A stretch of 64,000 bases of DNA from the NCBI GenBank assembly GCA_964565415.1, contig CAZMEX010000003.1, positions 1 to 64,000 on the forward strand. The letters run 5' to 3'. Numbering within the stretch: position 1 is the first letter of the stretch; each line of letters begins with the position of its first letter. The translations under genes and the position numbers were made by a program. The notes below the pieces were generated by a model. That model saw nothing but the letters and a program-made list of their open reading frames with translations. It ran no database searches and was not told where the DNA came from. This document shows positions 8,438 to 16,982 of this stretch, one piece after another. This stretch comes from JAIOSM01 sp964565415. Its GTDB lineage: Bacteria > Desulfobacterota > Desulfobacteria > Desulfobacterales > Desulfobacteraceae.

Positions 8438-8884
8438 ATGAATAAGAAATTATTAATTTTTTTAATGGCAGTTGGTATGGCTGTAATTTTTATTACAACT
8501 GGTCTTCAAGCTGGAACTGAAGTTGCCGACACTCTTAAAATGGAAACAAAAGAGTATTCAAAACATAAAAAAGGTATTGTTGAGTTTTCACACAAAAAAC
8601 ATCAGGTAGATTATAAAATTGCCTGTGGCGAGTGTCATCATGACAAAGATAATAAGCCCCTTGATCTCAAGACGGGTGACAGTGTTAAAAGATGTGTTGA
8701 ATGCCATACAAAATTAAAAATAGACAAAAACAATAAAAAAGATATTATGGTGCTTGAAAATGCAATGCATGGAAACTGCCGTGGCTGCCATAAGCAAGTG
8801 AATATCAAAGCTGGTGATCCAAAGGGAAGAAAAGGACCAGCTCCTACAAGCTGCTCAAAATGTCATCCCAAGAAAAAGAAGTAG
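8438..8884 (+). CDS. Periplasmic tetraheme cytochrome c3
   Basis: A 148-residue protein with a Sec signal peptide (about 1-25, ending near LQAG) and four CxxCH heme c sites: CGECH, CVECH, CRGCH and CSKCH. Extra histidines, such as FSHKKHQ and CHHD, can serve as the distal axial ligands, giving bis-His hemes. This is the class III cytochrome c3 pattern; all four sites here are CxxCH, whereas many Desulfovibrio proteins have two CxxxxCH sites. Such proteins shuttle electrons between periplasmic hydrogenase or formate dehydrogenase and membrane redox complexes. The lysine-rich tail suggests electrostatic partner docking. A strong terminator follows. Confidence 0.94.
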   Translation: MNKKLLIFLMAVGMAVIFITTGLQAGTEVADTLKMETKEYSKHKKGIVEFSHKKHQVDYKIACGECHHDKDNKPLDLKTGDSVKRCVECHTKLKIDKNNKKDIMVLENAMHGNCRGCHKQVNIKAGDPKGRKGPAPTSCSKCHPKKKK

Positions 8885-8918
8885 AAGAAAAAAACAGATA
8901 GAAACATCTAAAAACATA

Positions 8919-8960
8919 AGAGGTTTTCCAATAGTATTATCTGGAAAACCTCTTTTTTTT
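8919..8960 (+). terminator. Intrinsic terminator after cytochrome c3, overlapping the 3' end of dsrN
   Basis: AGAGGTTTTCCA (8919-8930) pairs with TGGAAAACCTCT (8942-8953) around an 11-base loop and runs into eight or more T. The dsrN stop codon lies in the loop and the T-run encodes its Lys-rich C terminus, so the same stem may also help end dsrN transcripts on the other strand. Confidence 0.88.
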
Positions 8961-10361
8961 GTGTTTTAGCGCCTGCCTTATAAAGCCTTCAGCCCAGGAT
9001 GGAGCACCAAGTGCATGGATATGGGTATATGTTGCAAATATATTTTGCTTGCAAAATCCATCAAGTTTATTAATTATCCCCTTGCCACGCACCATCTTAA
9101 ACGCCATTTCATGGGGCTTGTAATCAATATCAATAATTGTTGAATATCTAAACTCATGACCTGTGATAACATCACCTTTTTCATAGTAGCCATTTTCAGA
9201 TATAACTTTTACAGATGTGTATCCATGTCCCACTGGACGTTGTGATAAACCAAATTTAACAGGTAAAATCCCGGTCATTGGATAAGTTTTATTGTCTATT
9301 TCAATGCTTGTCCCTAAAAATATAAATCCCCCGCATTCGGCATATATAGGAAGCCCGGCATAGGCAAGTGCTTTAAGAGCTGATTTGAATTCATTATTAT
9401 CAGCAAGCTTTTGTGCATGTGTCTCAGGAAAACCACCACCCATATATATGGCATCGACTTCAGGAATATTTTTCTGATCAAGGGGGCTTATGTATTCAAT
9501 CCTGGCTCCTCTTTGTATCAATGCTTCAATATTATCAGGGTAATAAAACTGAAAGGCTGAGTCCTTTATTATTCCGATGGTTGTTTGGCAGGATTCATTT
9601 AGACTTGGAGTATCGGGTTTAATAAAAACAGGGGAGGAGTTAAAAATTGCTTTAATTGGCTCTTTAGTACAAATATCAAAGATGTCGTCAAGATCAATAT
9701 TTTTCTTTGCTATATCTGCAAATGTATTGATACATTGTTTTGATGTCTTATGCTCCTGAAAAGTCACAAGACCCATGTGTCTTTCGGGGAACTGGTCTCC
9801 TTTGAGTTTTGGGATTGAGCCCACCACCGGAATATTACAAAATTTTTCGATATTATCTCTTAATTTGCCTTCATGTCTTTTCCCGGCAACACGATTAAGG
9901 ATCACACCCATTATATTCAGCTCAGGATCAAAAGCCTTACATCCTAGAATAAGTGCTGCCATGGTTCTGGTTGTTTTAGTGCAATCCACAACTAGCAAAA
10001 TTGGTAGATTTAACAATTTAGCAAGTTCTGCTGTACTTGTTTTTCCATCTATATCAATGGCATCAAACAAACCTCTATTGCCTTCGACAATGGCAATGTC
10101 AGCATCATTATAGTTGGTTTTGAAAGATTTTTTTACCAAATCCTCAGAACAAAGATAGGTATCAAGGTTATAGCAAGAAGAGCCGGTTGCATAAGTCAGC
10201 CAACCGGCATCAATATAGTCAGGTCCTTTTTTAAAACAAGAGACCTTGTATCCCTTTGTTGTCCACGCAGCAGCTATTCCCAGTGAAACAATTGTTTTTC
10301 CTGAACCGCCCCTTAATCCGGCGATCACAACTCCTGGGAGACCTTTAATTATATCCTGCAT
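8937..10361 (-). CDS. dsrN: DsrN: cobyrinate a,c-diamide synthase-like amidotransferase (siroheme amidation)
   Basis: A 474-residue member of the CbiA/CobB family. The N-terminal half is a P-loop synthetase domain (GLRGGSGKTIVSLG at about 16-29; IVEGNRGLFD). The C-terminal half is a class I glutamine amidotransferase (GGGFPETHAQ, then YAECGGFIFLG with the nucleophilic Cys, and GHEFRYS). The family amidates a and c carboxyls of tetrapyrroles using ATP and glutamine. Placement directly after dsrA, dsrB and dsrD on the same strand supports the DsrN role, making siroheme amide for sulfite reductase, rather than cobalamin synthesis; no cobalamin genes are near. The gap after dsrD is only 15 bases. 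Confidence 0.85.
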   Translation of the reverse strand: MQDIIKGLPGVVIAGLRGGSGKTIVSLGIAAAWTTKGYKVSCFKKGPDYIDAGWLTYATGSSCYNLDTYLCSEDLVKKSFKTNYNDADIAIVEGNRGLFDAIDIDGKTSTAELAKLLNLPILLVVDCTKTTRTMAALILGCKAFDPELNIMGVILNRVAGKRHEGKLRDNIEKFCNIPVVGSIPKLKGDQFPERHMGLVTFQEHKTSKQCINTFADIAKKNIDLDDIFDICTKEPIKAIFNSSPVFIKPDTPSLNESCQTTIGIIKDSAFQFYYPDNIEALIQRGARIEYISPLDQKNIPEVDAIYMGGGFPETHAQKLADNNEFKSALKALAYAGLPIYAECGGFIFLGTSIEIDNKTYPMTGILPVKFGLSQRPVGHGYTSVKVISENGYYEKGDVITGHEFRYSTIIDIDYKPHEMAFKMVRGKGIINKLDGFCKQNIFATYTHIHALGAPSWAEGFIRQALKHKKKRFSR

Positions 10362-10376
10362 GGAAAAAATCTTCTA

Positions 10377-10634
10377 TTACTCTTCACCCTCTGAAGAATG
10401 CTGTATTCCAGTCCCTGCAAGTCCATACATGGTTGTACTGCCTGAAGACCAGTATTCGAGAACTTCCTCAGTAACCATCTTGTTAATAACTTTTTTTATC
10501 ATTCTTGGTTTATCATCGGGGAAAATTTTATAAAAATCTTTAAAATAAAATTTTGTCTTTGTCTTTGATTTCTTAGTAAGAAAATCAACAACTGCTTTAG
10601 TTGCAGCATCATGATCGTTAAGAAGATCACTCAT
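10377..10634 (-). CDS. dsrD: DsrD, small sulfite reductase-associated protein
   Basis: An 85-residue protein from the internal ATG at 10634, preceded by AAGGGAG; the longer frame to 10679 adds 15 residues without support. The sequence KFYFKDFYKIFPD, KVINKMVTEE and LEYWSSGSTTMYGL is the characteristic DsrD winged-helix fold. DsrD is found with reductive-type DsrAB in sulfate reducers and has been reported to stimulate DsrAB activity. The C terminus is an acidic EGEE-type tail. Its presence argues for a reductive rather than sulfur-oxidising direction of the pathway. Confidence 0.95.
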   Translation of the reverse strand: MSDLLNDHDAATKAVVDFLTKKSKTKTKFYFKDFYKIFPDDKPRMIKKVINKMVTEEVLEYWSSGSTTMYGLAGTGIQHSSEGEE

Positions 10635-10712
10635 TGTTTTTAGCTCCCTTCCAAATCGGTTGTAAGCCGGAACATACAATATATGTCCCGGCTTTTATAG
10701 TATAAAGGTCTG

Positions 10713-11861
10713 TTAGAACTTAAACTGTGTAGTCTGACGCCAGCTCATGTATGCCTGCTGACGGAAATCATCAATCAGATGATGAGTAAAATCAAGTTCA
10801 CATACTTCAAAGAACTTTTCCCATCCAATTCTATCAGCCCAGTCACCAAGTCTTTCATACTTGTTAGCACCATTTGAATAAGCATTAACCATTTTTTCAA
10901 TAGCTTGAGTCATGCTTGGCCATCTTGGCATCTCATTTGGCAAAAATGCAACAACAACTTTAGAAAATTTTGGTTCGCTGATTCTGTTGGATACTTTACC
11001 ACCAGCCATGAGAACAATACCATCACCTTGTGTATCAGCAAGAGGCATTGAAGGACACATTGTGTAACAATTACCGCAGAACATGCATCTTTCATTTTTT
11101 ACAGAAACTGATTTTACTTCTGTTCCATCTGCAAGCTCAACTTTTGAAGGTTTAATTGCTGCAGTCGGGCAAGCTTTGATGGCAAGGGGAATCTCGCAAA
11201 GTTTATCAAGATACTCATGATCAAGCATTGGTGGTTTTCTGTGATATCCAAGGATAGCGATATCAGAACAATGAACAGCACCGCACATGTTAAGACAACA
11301 TGCCATGGAAACTCTTAATTGTGCAGGAAGTCTCATGTCCTGAAAGTCATTAAACAATACGTCCATTGTTGCCTTAACAGTACCTGAAGCATCTGTTGCA
11401 GGTGTATGACAATGAATCCAGCCCTGGGTATGAACAATATTTGTTATACCGGCGCCTGTTCCACCGATGGGGAATTTCTGGCTTCCACCAGGAAATTTTC
11501 TGCTTTTGAGATCGTTTTTCAAAGGCTCAAGTTTATCTTTTGAATCAACCATAAACTCAATATTATTCCTGGTTGTGAAACGAACATGACCGTCACAATG
11601 TTTATCAGCAATATCACAAATCTCATTGATATGTGTTGTACTCATAAGACGGCAACCGCCAACTCTAACTGTATATACTTCATCTCCTGAATCGCCAACA
11701 TGAACAAGAACGCCTGCCTCAAGAATTTCATGATGAGACCATTTCCCTTTATTCTTTGCAATCACAGGAGGATAAAATTCATCATATTTTCTTGGACCGA
11801 TGTCAGTGATTCTGTTTTCCATCGGTTTTTCTGGATTATAACCAGTAGAAATAAATGCCAT
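10713..11861 (-). CDS. dsrB: Dissimilatory sulfite reductase subunit beta
   Basis: A 382-residue protein of normal length, starting at ATG 11861 behind GGAGAATTATA. The siroheme-[4Fe-4S] region reads SMACCLNMCGAVHCSDIAI. The inserted ferredoxin domain has CMFCGNCYTMCP plus a preceding CPTAAI. With DsrA and DsrC it reduces sulfite to a DsrC-bound trisulfide, the terminal step of sulfate respiration in the cytoplasm. It lies 16 bases downstream of dsrA and is followed by dsrD. Canonical in every visible respect. Confidence 0.98.
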   Translation of the reverse strand: MAFISTGYNPEKPMENRITDIGPRKYDEFYPPVIAKNKGKWSHHEILEAGVLVHVGDSGDEVYTVRVGGCRLMSTTHINEICDIADKHCDGHVRFTTRNNIEFMVDSKDKLEPLKNDLKSRKFPGGSQKFPIGGTGAGITNIVHTQGWIHCHTPATDASGTVKATMDVLFNDFQDMRLPAQLRVSMACCLNMCGAVHCSDIAILGYHRKPPMLDHEYLDKLCEIPLAIKACPTAAIKPSKVELADGTEVKSVSVKNERCMFCGNCYTMCPSMPLADTQGDGIVLMAGGKVSNRISEPKFSKVVVAFLPNEMPRWPSMTQAIEKMVNAYSNGANKYERLGDWADRIGWEKFFEVCELDFTHHLIDDFRQQAYMSWRQTTQFKF

Positions 11862-11877
11862 TATAATTCTCCTTTAT

Positions 11878-13206
11878 TTATCTAAGATGGTGTTTTCTAA
11901 ATTCATCAACGTCACGTTCCCAGCCACCAGGCACTTCATCTTCTTTCCAGAAGATATAAGGATTGGTTCTTGGATATGCAACATGCTGTGGTACTGCTTC
12001 AATACCGGTAGCTTCAAGAAGAGCCTGGAATCCCTGGCGCATAATCAGCTCACCAAGTCGTTCACGGTTATTTCCTTCTTCCATCCACCAGTCCCAGATA
12101 CCTTCAACAACTTCTGTAAGGGCTTCATAATCATTGTCAGCATTAACCTCAACAAAAGGCACTAGAAGTGATCCCATCTGAGCACCATCAAGGATTGGAG
12201 CTTTTGCACCGCAAAGAATGGAGCAACCAGTCTCTTTACCGATTTTGAGAGCTCTTGGCATAACATTGATACAATGCATGCAGCGTGTGCAGTTAGCATC
12301 ATCAATAAAAAGTTTTTTATTTTCAAACTTCATACATTTTGTAGGACAAAGACCTGTTACCTCTTTTTCAATATCAAAAGGACCCCAGTCTTTGCTGCCA
12401 CGGTATGCACCAGCATTTGCCGGATAGTCTGCATCATTTTCAACATATTTGTTAACAGCATCCTGATCTATTCTGATATTATCTTTCCATGTACCGATAA
12501 AGGACATATCAGAACGTGCTATTGCAGCAACACATCCATTAGGGCATGCATCAAATTTAAATTTAAATTTATATGGAAATGCAGGACGATGAAGTTCATC
12601 CTGGAATTCATTTGTCATGAAATGACATAGAGCCTGGGAATCATAGCATGCATATTCACATCTTGATGATCCAAGACAATCAGCAGGTGTTCTAAGGTTG
12701 GAACCTGATCCGCCTAAATCCTGATTAAAATCATGCGTCAAAGTATAAAAGACTTCTTCAAGCTGTGGGGTTGTTGTACCAAGAAGAATAATATCTCCTG
12801 TAGCTCCATGCATATTTGTAACGCCACTTCCTCTTAAGTCCCAAAGTTTTGTAATCTTTCTAAGATAATCAGAAGTGTAATATTTACCAGCTGGTTGATT
12901 TACACGCATTGTATGAAAATGCTCAACACCGGGAAACATTTTTGGTTGATCACAATATCTTCCAATTACACCACCACCATAACCAAAAACACCAACAATA
13001 CCACCATGTTTCCAGTGAGTTCTTCCATGTTTATACGAGAGTTCTAAAACGCCCAGAAGATCGTCAACACAATCTTGAGGGATCTGGAATTCAACACCTT
13101 CTTCATTTTTTGCTCTGACTTCAGCTTGCTGCTTTAAATCAGATACAAAGCTAGGCCATGGACCGGATTCTAACTGATCCAGTAATGGAGTTTCATGCTT
13201 TGCCAT
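11878..13206 (-). CDS. dsrA: Dissimilatory sulfite reductase subunit alpha
   Basis: A 442-residue protein from ATG 13206, with an excellent GGAGG 7 bases upstream. It shows the family start LDQLESGPWPSFV, a DLRGSGVTNMHGATGD segment in the sirohydrochlorin/siroheme-binding part, DCLGSSRCEYACYD and FDACPNGC in the siroheme-cluster region, and a ferredoxin-like CTRCMHCINVMPRAL. As the alpha partner of DsrB it makes the alpha2beta2 sulfite reductase. The leader of about 190 bases carries promoter-like elements and a palindrome. No dsrC or dsrMKJOP genes are in the window, as is usual for sulfate reducers, where these are unlinked. Confidence 0.98.
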   Translation of the reverse strand: MAKHETPLLDQLESGPWPSFVSDLKQQAEVRAKNEEGVEFQIPQDCVDDLLGVLELSYKHGRTHWKHGGIVGVFGYGGGVIGRYCDQPKMFPGVEHFHTMRVNQPAGKYYTSDYLRKITKLWDLRGSGVTNMHGATGDIILLGTTTPQLEEVFYTLTHDFNQDLGGSGSNLRTPADCLGSSRCEYACYDSQALCHFMTNEFQDELHRPAFPYKFKFKFDACPNGCVAAIARSDMSFIGTWKDNIRIDQDAVNKYVENDADYPANAGAYRGSKDWGPFDIEKEVTGLCPTKCMKFENKKLFIDDANCTRCMHCINVMPRALKIGKETGCSILCGAKAPILDGAQMGSLLVPFVEVNADNDYEALTEVVEGIWDWWMEEGNNRERLGELIMRQGFQALLEATGIEAVPQHVAYPRTNPYIFWKEDEVPGGWERDVDEFRKHHLR

Positions 13207-13293
13207 TTACTTACCTCCGTTAAAAATTAATTTTCCATTTTTCTGTGAAAATAAAACTTTCACTTAATTGTCAAACTTTACACTTTATCTAAG

Positions 13294-13312
13294 GATGATT
13301 TAACAAATCATC
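13294..13312 (-). promoter_or_regulatory. Perfect palindrome in the dsrA leader
   Basis: GATGATTT-AAC-AAATCATC is an exact 8-bp inverted repeat with a 3-base centre. It lies 88 bases upstream of the dsrA ATG and downstream of the upstream promoter candidate. Either a dimeric regulator site or a short mRNA hairpin would fit. Confidence 0.4.
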
Positions 13313-13349
13313 ACTAATATTTTAACCACTTCACCAAAATATCCTTTAT

Positions 13350-13378
13350 GGTATAAAATGTCTATTCCTGATTGTCAA
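13350..13378 (-). promoter_or_regulatory. Candidate dsrA promoter
   Basis: On the minus strand a perfect TTGACA (13373-13378) is followed, 17 bases on, by TATACC (13350-13355), about 145 bases before the dsrA start. A second TTGACA lies closer to the gene (13269-13274) but has only a poor -10. Confidence 0.5.
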
Positions 13379-13405
13379 TAAAAAACAAAGTTTTTATCAT
13401 TTAAG

Positions 13406-14575
13406 TTATAATTCTTGTATACTATCAAAAATTACCTTTGCATGATCAACAAGGTTTTTACCTATAATTTCAGCCTCAGGGGTATCTTTATTGTATGATC
13501 CCAATATCATGATAAAAGCATTCAAAAGATTTTTTGAATCAAACTCTTTAATAAATTCAATAAATAAATCATAAAAATCAGGGTTTTTTACATAAAATTT
13601 TTGATCTGTTTTGAGATTCTTTTTTAAACCGTTTGTAAAGCCGCTAATTATCGCAGGAACGACTTTTTTACTAAAAAAAATATACTCTTTTGTCCCTCTG
13701 TTCCGATCCATTCGCATTCTCAAGGTAAGGTTTAAAAAAAAGAAAAAAAGTCCTGAAAAAAGATCTTCTGACTCCATGAGATTATTAAACCTTCGAACAG
13801 TAATCAGTTTTACTTCAACATCCTCTTCTTTAATCTTCACAATAAAATCCCCGGCAGCATGATGCCAGGGAGATATCTGCTTTAATGACGTAATATCATA
13901 ATAAAGGGTTAAAATCTTTGATGCCTGTTCATATATTTTAAATGATGTTGAATCAGGAATTAATGAGAAAGAGTCATCTTTATTTAATATGCCAACCTTG
14001 ACTTTATTATCGGTTTTAACAACATGGAACTCTTCAAATCCTTCAAACCATTGCCCTAAAAAAAACCCGATTTCCCTTCTGTTCGACGGGATAAACCCAA
14101 TACCAAAAACTTTGGGGATTAAGGTTTGAAATTCCGGCTTGTTTGAACTTAGCTCATCTAAATTTTGGTATTCATTCTCAATTGTGGCAAGCCCTGCCTC
14201 TGATATTGCTCCATTTAATACAAATGATGCGAGCTTTTTATTTTTTAAAATAACTGTTACTTTAATTGGGTGGTAAAAAGGTCCATGCTTTACAAGGCAA
14301 ATTATAATTTTTTTAATCTCATCAACTTCAACATTACAGGAGAGAGTATATTTAAGCCCCTTTCTCAAAGTTGAATAATTATCACCTTCAAGAAATTTAT
14401 GGGCAGATAAAAAATAGTTGCCCAGGGTAATTGGTGGAATCTTATGGAGATCGTCATTTTCCCTGCCATCCAACGATATATCCCATATGCTGCTCTTTAC
14501 AAAGCTATCCCCATCCCCTGTAGTATCATCATGACCTGCAATACAATATTCAAAAGCAGGATATCTGTCTTGCAT
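13406..14575 (-). CDS. Unrecognised protein upstream of dsrA
   Basis: A 389-residue soluble protein without signal peptide or membrane segments. I do not recognise a family with confidence. The order of segments (strand-rich PIKVTVILKNKKLASFVLN, a helix with ENEYQNLDEL, then GFFLGQWFEGFEEF, and PWHHAAGDFIVKI near residue 260) faintly recalls an aminoglycoside-phosphotransferase-like kinase, where a hinge is followed by an HxxxGD loop. This is only a pattern impression and other kinase residues were not located. The last 130 residues are helical. The gene starts three bases after the TPR gene stop, so the two are cotranscribed. It ends about 200 bases before dsrA on the same strand. Confidence 0.8.
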   Translation of the reverse strand: MQDRYPAFEYCIAGHDDTTGDGDSFVKSSIWDISLDGRENDDLHKIPPITLGNYFLSAHKFLEGDNYSTLRKGLKYTLSCNVEVDEIKKIIICLVKHGPFYHPIKVTVILKNKKLASFVLNGAISEAGLATIENEYQNLDELSSNKPEFQTLIPKVFGIGFIPSNRREIGFFLGQWFEGFEEFHVVKTDNKVKVGILNKDDSFSLIPDSTSFKIYEQASKILTLYYDITSLKQISPWHHAAGDFIVKIKEEDVEVKLITVRRFNNLMESEDLFSGLFFFFLNLTLRMRMDRNRGTKEYIFFSKKVVPAIISGFTNGLKKNLKTDQKFYVKNPDFYDLFIEFIKEFDSKNLLNAFIMILGSYNKDTPEAEIIGKNLVDHAKVIFDSIQEL

Positions 14576-14578
14576 ACT

Positions 14579-15253
14579 CTATCTGTGTGCCTCAAGTTGT
14601 TCCATAAGCCCTTTGGGAACATCGTAGCCAAGCTTTTTAGCCCTATCACAATGTTCCAAAGCTTTTTTGTAATCTTTCAGTTCAAGATAGGCAACAGCCA
14701 AATTATTATGAGCTATGGGGAAATCAGGTTCGATTTTAATGGCCTCTTTGTTGGCTTCAACCACCTCTTTATAAAGCCCTTTCATAAAATATGCAGTGCC
14801 AAGGGTGGTAAACGCCTGAACAAATTTGGAATTATGAGTAATAGCTTTTTTTAACATTTTTATTGCTTCATCAATCTTTTTTTTATCTTCACTGGAATCT
14901 TCACCAGTACACTGCTGAAGCAAAACAAAGGCGATATTACCATATCCTTCAGCAAAACCTGCCCGCGATTTTGTTGCAAGGGTGTTATATCTTAAGCACC
15001 CTTCAAGATCTTTTCTCTGGAGACACAACCCCCCTAAAAGCACATACGCTTCAGCAAGGCTTGGGCTGCAGTCAATAGCGTCATGTAATACGTTTTCAGC
15101 CTCATCATACTCTTTTTTACCCATGAGTGCCACGGCAAGATTGTAATGGGTTGTTCCACACTCTCTGTTCTGGACAAGTTTTGACCGTAAATCAGCAATA
15201 TGTGCATCAATATCTTTTAATGGTCTGCTTCCATGTTGTGTCTGTTTTTCCAT
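14579..15253 (-). CDS. TPR-repeat protein, upstream partner of the unrecognised gene
   Basis: A 224-residue protein from ATG 15253, chosen for AAGGA eight bases upstream. It is almost entirely tetratricopeptide repeats: HYNLAVALMGKKEYDEAE, AYVLLGGLCLQRKDLEG, AYFMKGLYKEVVEANKEA and AHNNLAVAYLELKDYKKA are successive repeat cores, about five in all. No signal peptide, so cytoplasmic. TPR proteins are protein-binding scaffolds. Tight coupling to the 389-residue gene suggests they act together. Proximity to dsrA on the same strand raises a possible link to sulfite reductase, not demonstrated here. Confidence 0.88.
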   Translation of the reverse strand: MEKQTQHGSRPLKDIDAHIADLRSKLVQNRECGTTHYNLAVALMGKKEYDEAENVLHDAIDCSPSLAEAYVLLGGLCLQRKDLEGCLRYNTLATKSRAGFAEGYGNIAFVLLQQCTGEDSSEDKKKIDEAIKMLKKAITHNSKFVQAFTTLGTAYFMKGLYKEVVEANKEAIKIEPDFPIAHNNLAVAYLELKDYKKALEHCDRAKKLGYDVPKGLMEQLEAHR

Positions 15254-15526
15254 ATGGTTTTTCCTTTTTAGTTTATTCCTGTTATTCAAAATTTATAATA
15301 ATATAAAGCAATTATTTGAATTTTAAAGCCTTTTATATCAAAAAATTTAATAGATAGATACCTAAAAATCTGAATTTCCTTATCTTGCCTGCTATTTTCA
15401 AGCATTGTGCATCTTTCCAATTCAGGCAGATCTGAATGATAATAAAAATTGTTAATGAACCTTTTTCTTGTTCATGTTACCAATGGGTATATGGTTAGGA
15501 TTTATTAATTAAAGGGAGAAAAAGTG

Positions 15527-16801
15527 ATGAGAAAAAGCGAATATATCCTGTTTAGCATACTTGTAATGGTGGTCTTATTCATGTGTACATCAATTGCAGA
15601 TGCAGCAAATTTCAAATTAAAGAAAAAGGCTGTTCTTACCACCCCCCAGGCATTGTCGGGCAAGCCTGATCTGGTTGTCAAAAAAGCAGTCTGGTCATCA
15701 AACCCCAGGGTGGGCGATACAGTAGGTGCATCCTCCATTCTAAACATTGCGGTTTTAAATAGAGGTGCAGCTCCTGCAGGTGCCAACAGATTAAAAATTA
15801 CATGCCTTGCAGCGTCGGGAGGTACCTGCCCTTCTATTTTACAGGGGATGAAAAACATCCCTCCACTTGCACCCGGAAAAAGCATGGGCTTTCCATGGCC
15901 GAATCTCTCCTCGGAAAAATGGGTACCGGGAAGATATACCCTTGTTCTTGAAGTAGATCCCTCTCCTGGTAAGGTGGATGAATCCCGGGAAAATAATAAT
16001 AGAAAAACCATTGTGTTTACAGTTTTAAAGAAGAACCATCTTATGAAAAAATTAAAACCTGTTCAAAAAAAGCAGTTTCATATACTCCAGGATTTAAAAG
16101 TTTTGACCGTAGGCATGCCTCCAATACCTCCTGTTGCAGGGGAAAATATCGCATTTACCTGTGTGGTTAAAAACAGTGGTAAAGCAAAAACTCCTGCAGT
16201 GGAAGCATCCATGGAGTTCTGGGATACTACACCAGGTGCAAATTATTCAGGGCATAGGTTTTTCAAAACCGTACCTGATATACCGTCCCTTAAACCCGGA
16301 GATACATATGCTTTTATAATACACGCGAGATTTATCATGTTTGGTGACAATGCAGCCCTGAGGCTGAAAATTGACCGCTACAACAAGCTGCGTGAAACCA
16401 ATGAAAAAAACAATGAAAAAACATATAATTTCCATGTTAGGTGCAAACCTGATCTTGCCTTTGACCATGGCATGAAGGCAAACCCGGGTCAGTCCTTGAG
16501 GCTTGATGCCAAGGTGGGAAAACCTTGTAAATTCCTTTTCAATTTTTATAATAATGGATGGTGCAAATCCAAAAAGGGCAAAATCAGCATCACAGGAGAG
16601 GGAATAGACCCTTTGCTCCTCGACCTTTTTGAAATCAAACCATGTAATGAACCCCATGGAATAGCTGGCTACAATATTACACTTAAATGGGATACTCCGG
16701 GCATTAAACACTGCACCATGAAAATTGATTCAACAAATACCAACAATGAATCAATAGAGTCCAATAATGTCAGAGAATTGATTGTAAATGTCAAGCCTTG
16801 A
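15527..16801 (+). CDS. Secreted CARDB-repeat protein
   Basis: A 424-residue protein with a signal peptide (about 5-27, ending IADAAN). I chose the ATG at 15527, eight bases after AAAGGGAG; a GTG directly before it is also possible. Three immunoglobulin-like CARDB domains are visible, each opening with a KPDL or DLKVL strand and closing with a conserved VDESRENNNRK, LRETNEKNNEKTY or IESNNVRELIV element. The boundaries are roughly 45-165, 185-310 and 315-424. CARDB domains are adhesion-like beta-sandwiches on secreted or surface proteins. Four Cys in the last domain may form disulfides. It stands alone, divergent from the TPR gene. Function unknown. Confidence 0.85.
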   Translation: MRKSEYILFSILVMVVLFMCTSIADAANFKLKKKAVLTTPQALSGKPDLVVKKAVWSSNPRVGDTVGASSILNIAVLNRGAAPAGANRLKITCLAASGGTCPSILQGMKNIPPLAPGKSMGFPWPNLSSEKWVPGRYTLVLEVDPSPGKVDESRENNNRKTIVFTVLKKNHLMKKLKPVQKKQFHILQDLKVLTVGMPPIPPVAGENIAFTCVVKNSGKAKTPAVEASMEFWDTTPGANYSGHRFFKTVPDIPSLKPGDTYAFIIHARFIMFGDNAALRLKIDRYNKLRETNEKNNEKTYNFHVRCKPDLAFDHGMKANPGQSLRLDAKVGKPCKFLFNFYNNGWCKSKKGKISITGEGIDPLLLDLFEIKPCNEPHGIAGYNITLKWDTPGIKHCTMKIDSTNTNNESIESNNVRELIVNVKP

Positions 16802-16982
16802 TGCAGCAATGCTCGGTCAAAAATATTTTTAAAATTAACAGGCTTGACCCGGATATTTCATAAAATGCCGATAATAGCTATTTGAGTTACTACACTTTTC
16901 AGAATAATAGATATTGAATAATTCAGGTATTTATGATAGCAAAAGAGGATCAGAAATATTATTTGCTGCAGGAGAAAATATT

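Noticed and set aside
8937..10361. Cobalamin synthesis role (CbiA) for the amidotransferase
   Set aside because: No cobalamin genes are nearby and it follows dsrABD directly, the usual place for the siroheme-specific DsrN.
12274..12630. Cys- and His-containing plus-strand frame opposite dsrA
   Set aside because: The Cys/His content is an antisense echo of the dsrA ferredoxin and siroheme region.
15254..15523. Operators between the TPR and CARDB genes
   Set aside because: Only short 5-6 base inverted repeats were seen (for example ATGAAC/GTTCAT), which are expected by chance in such AT-rich sequence.
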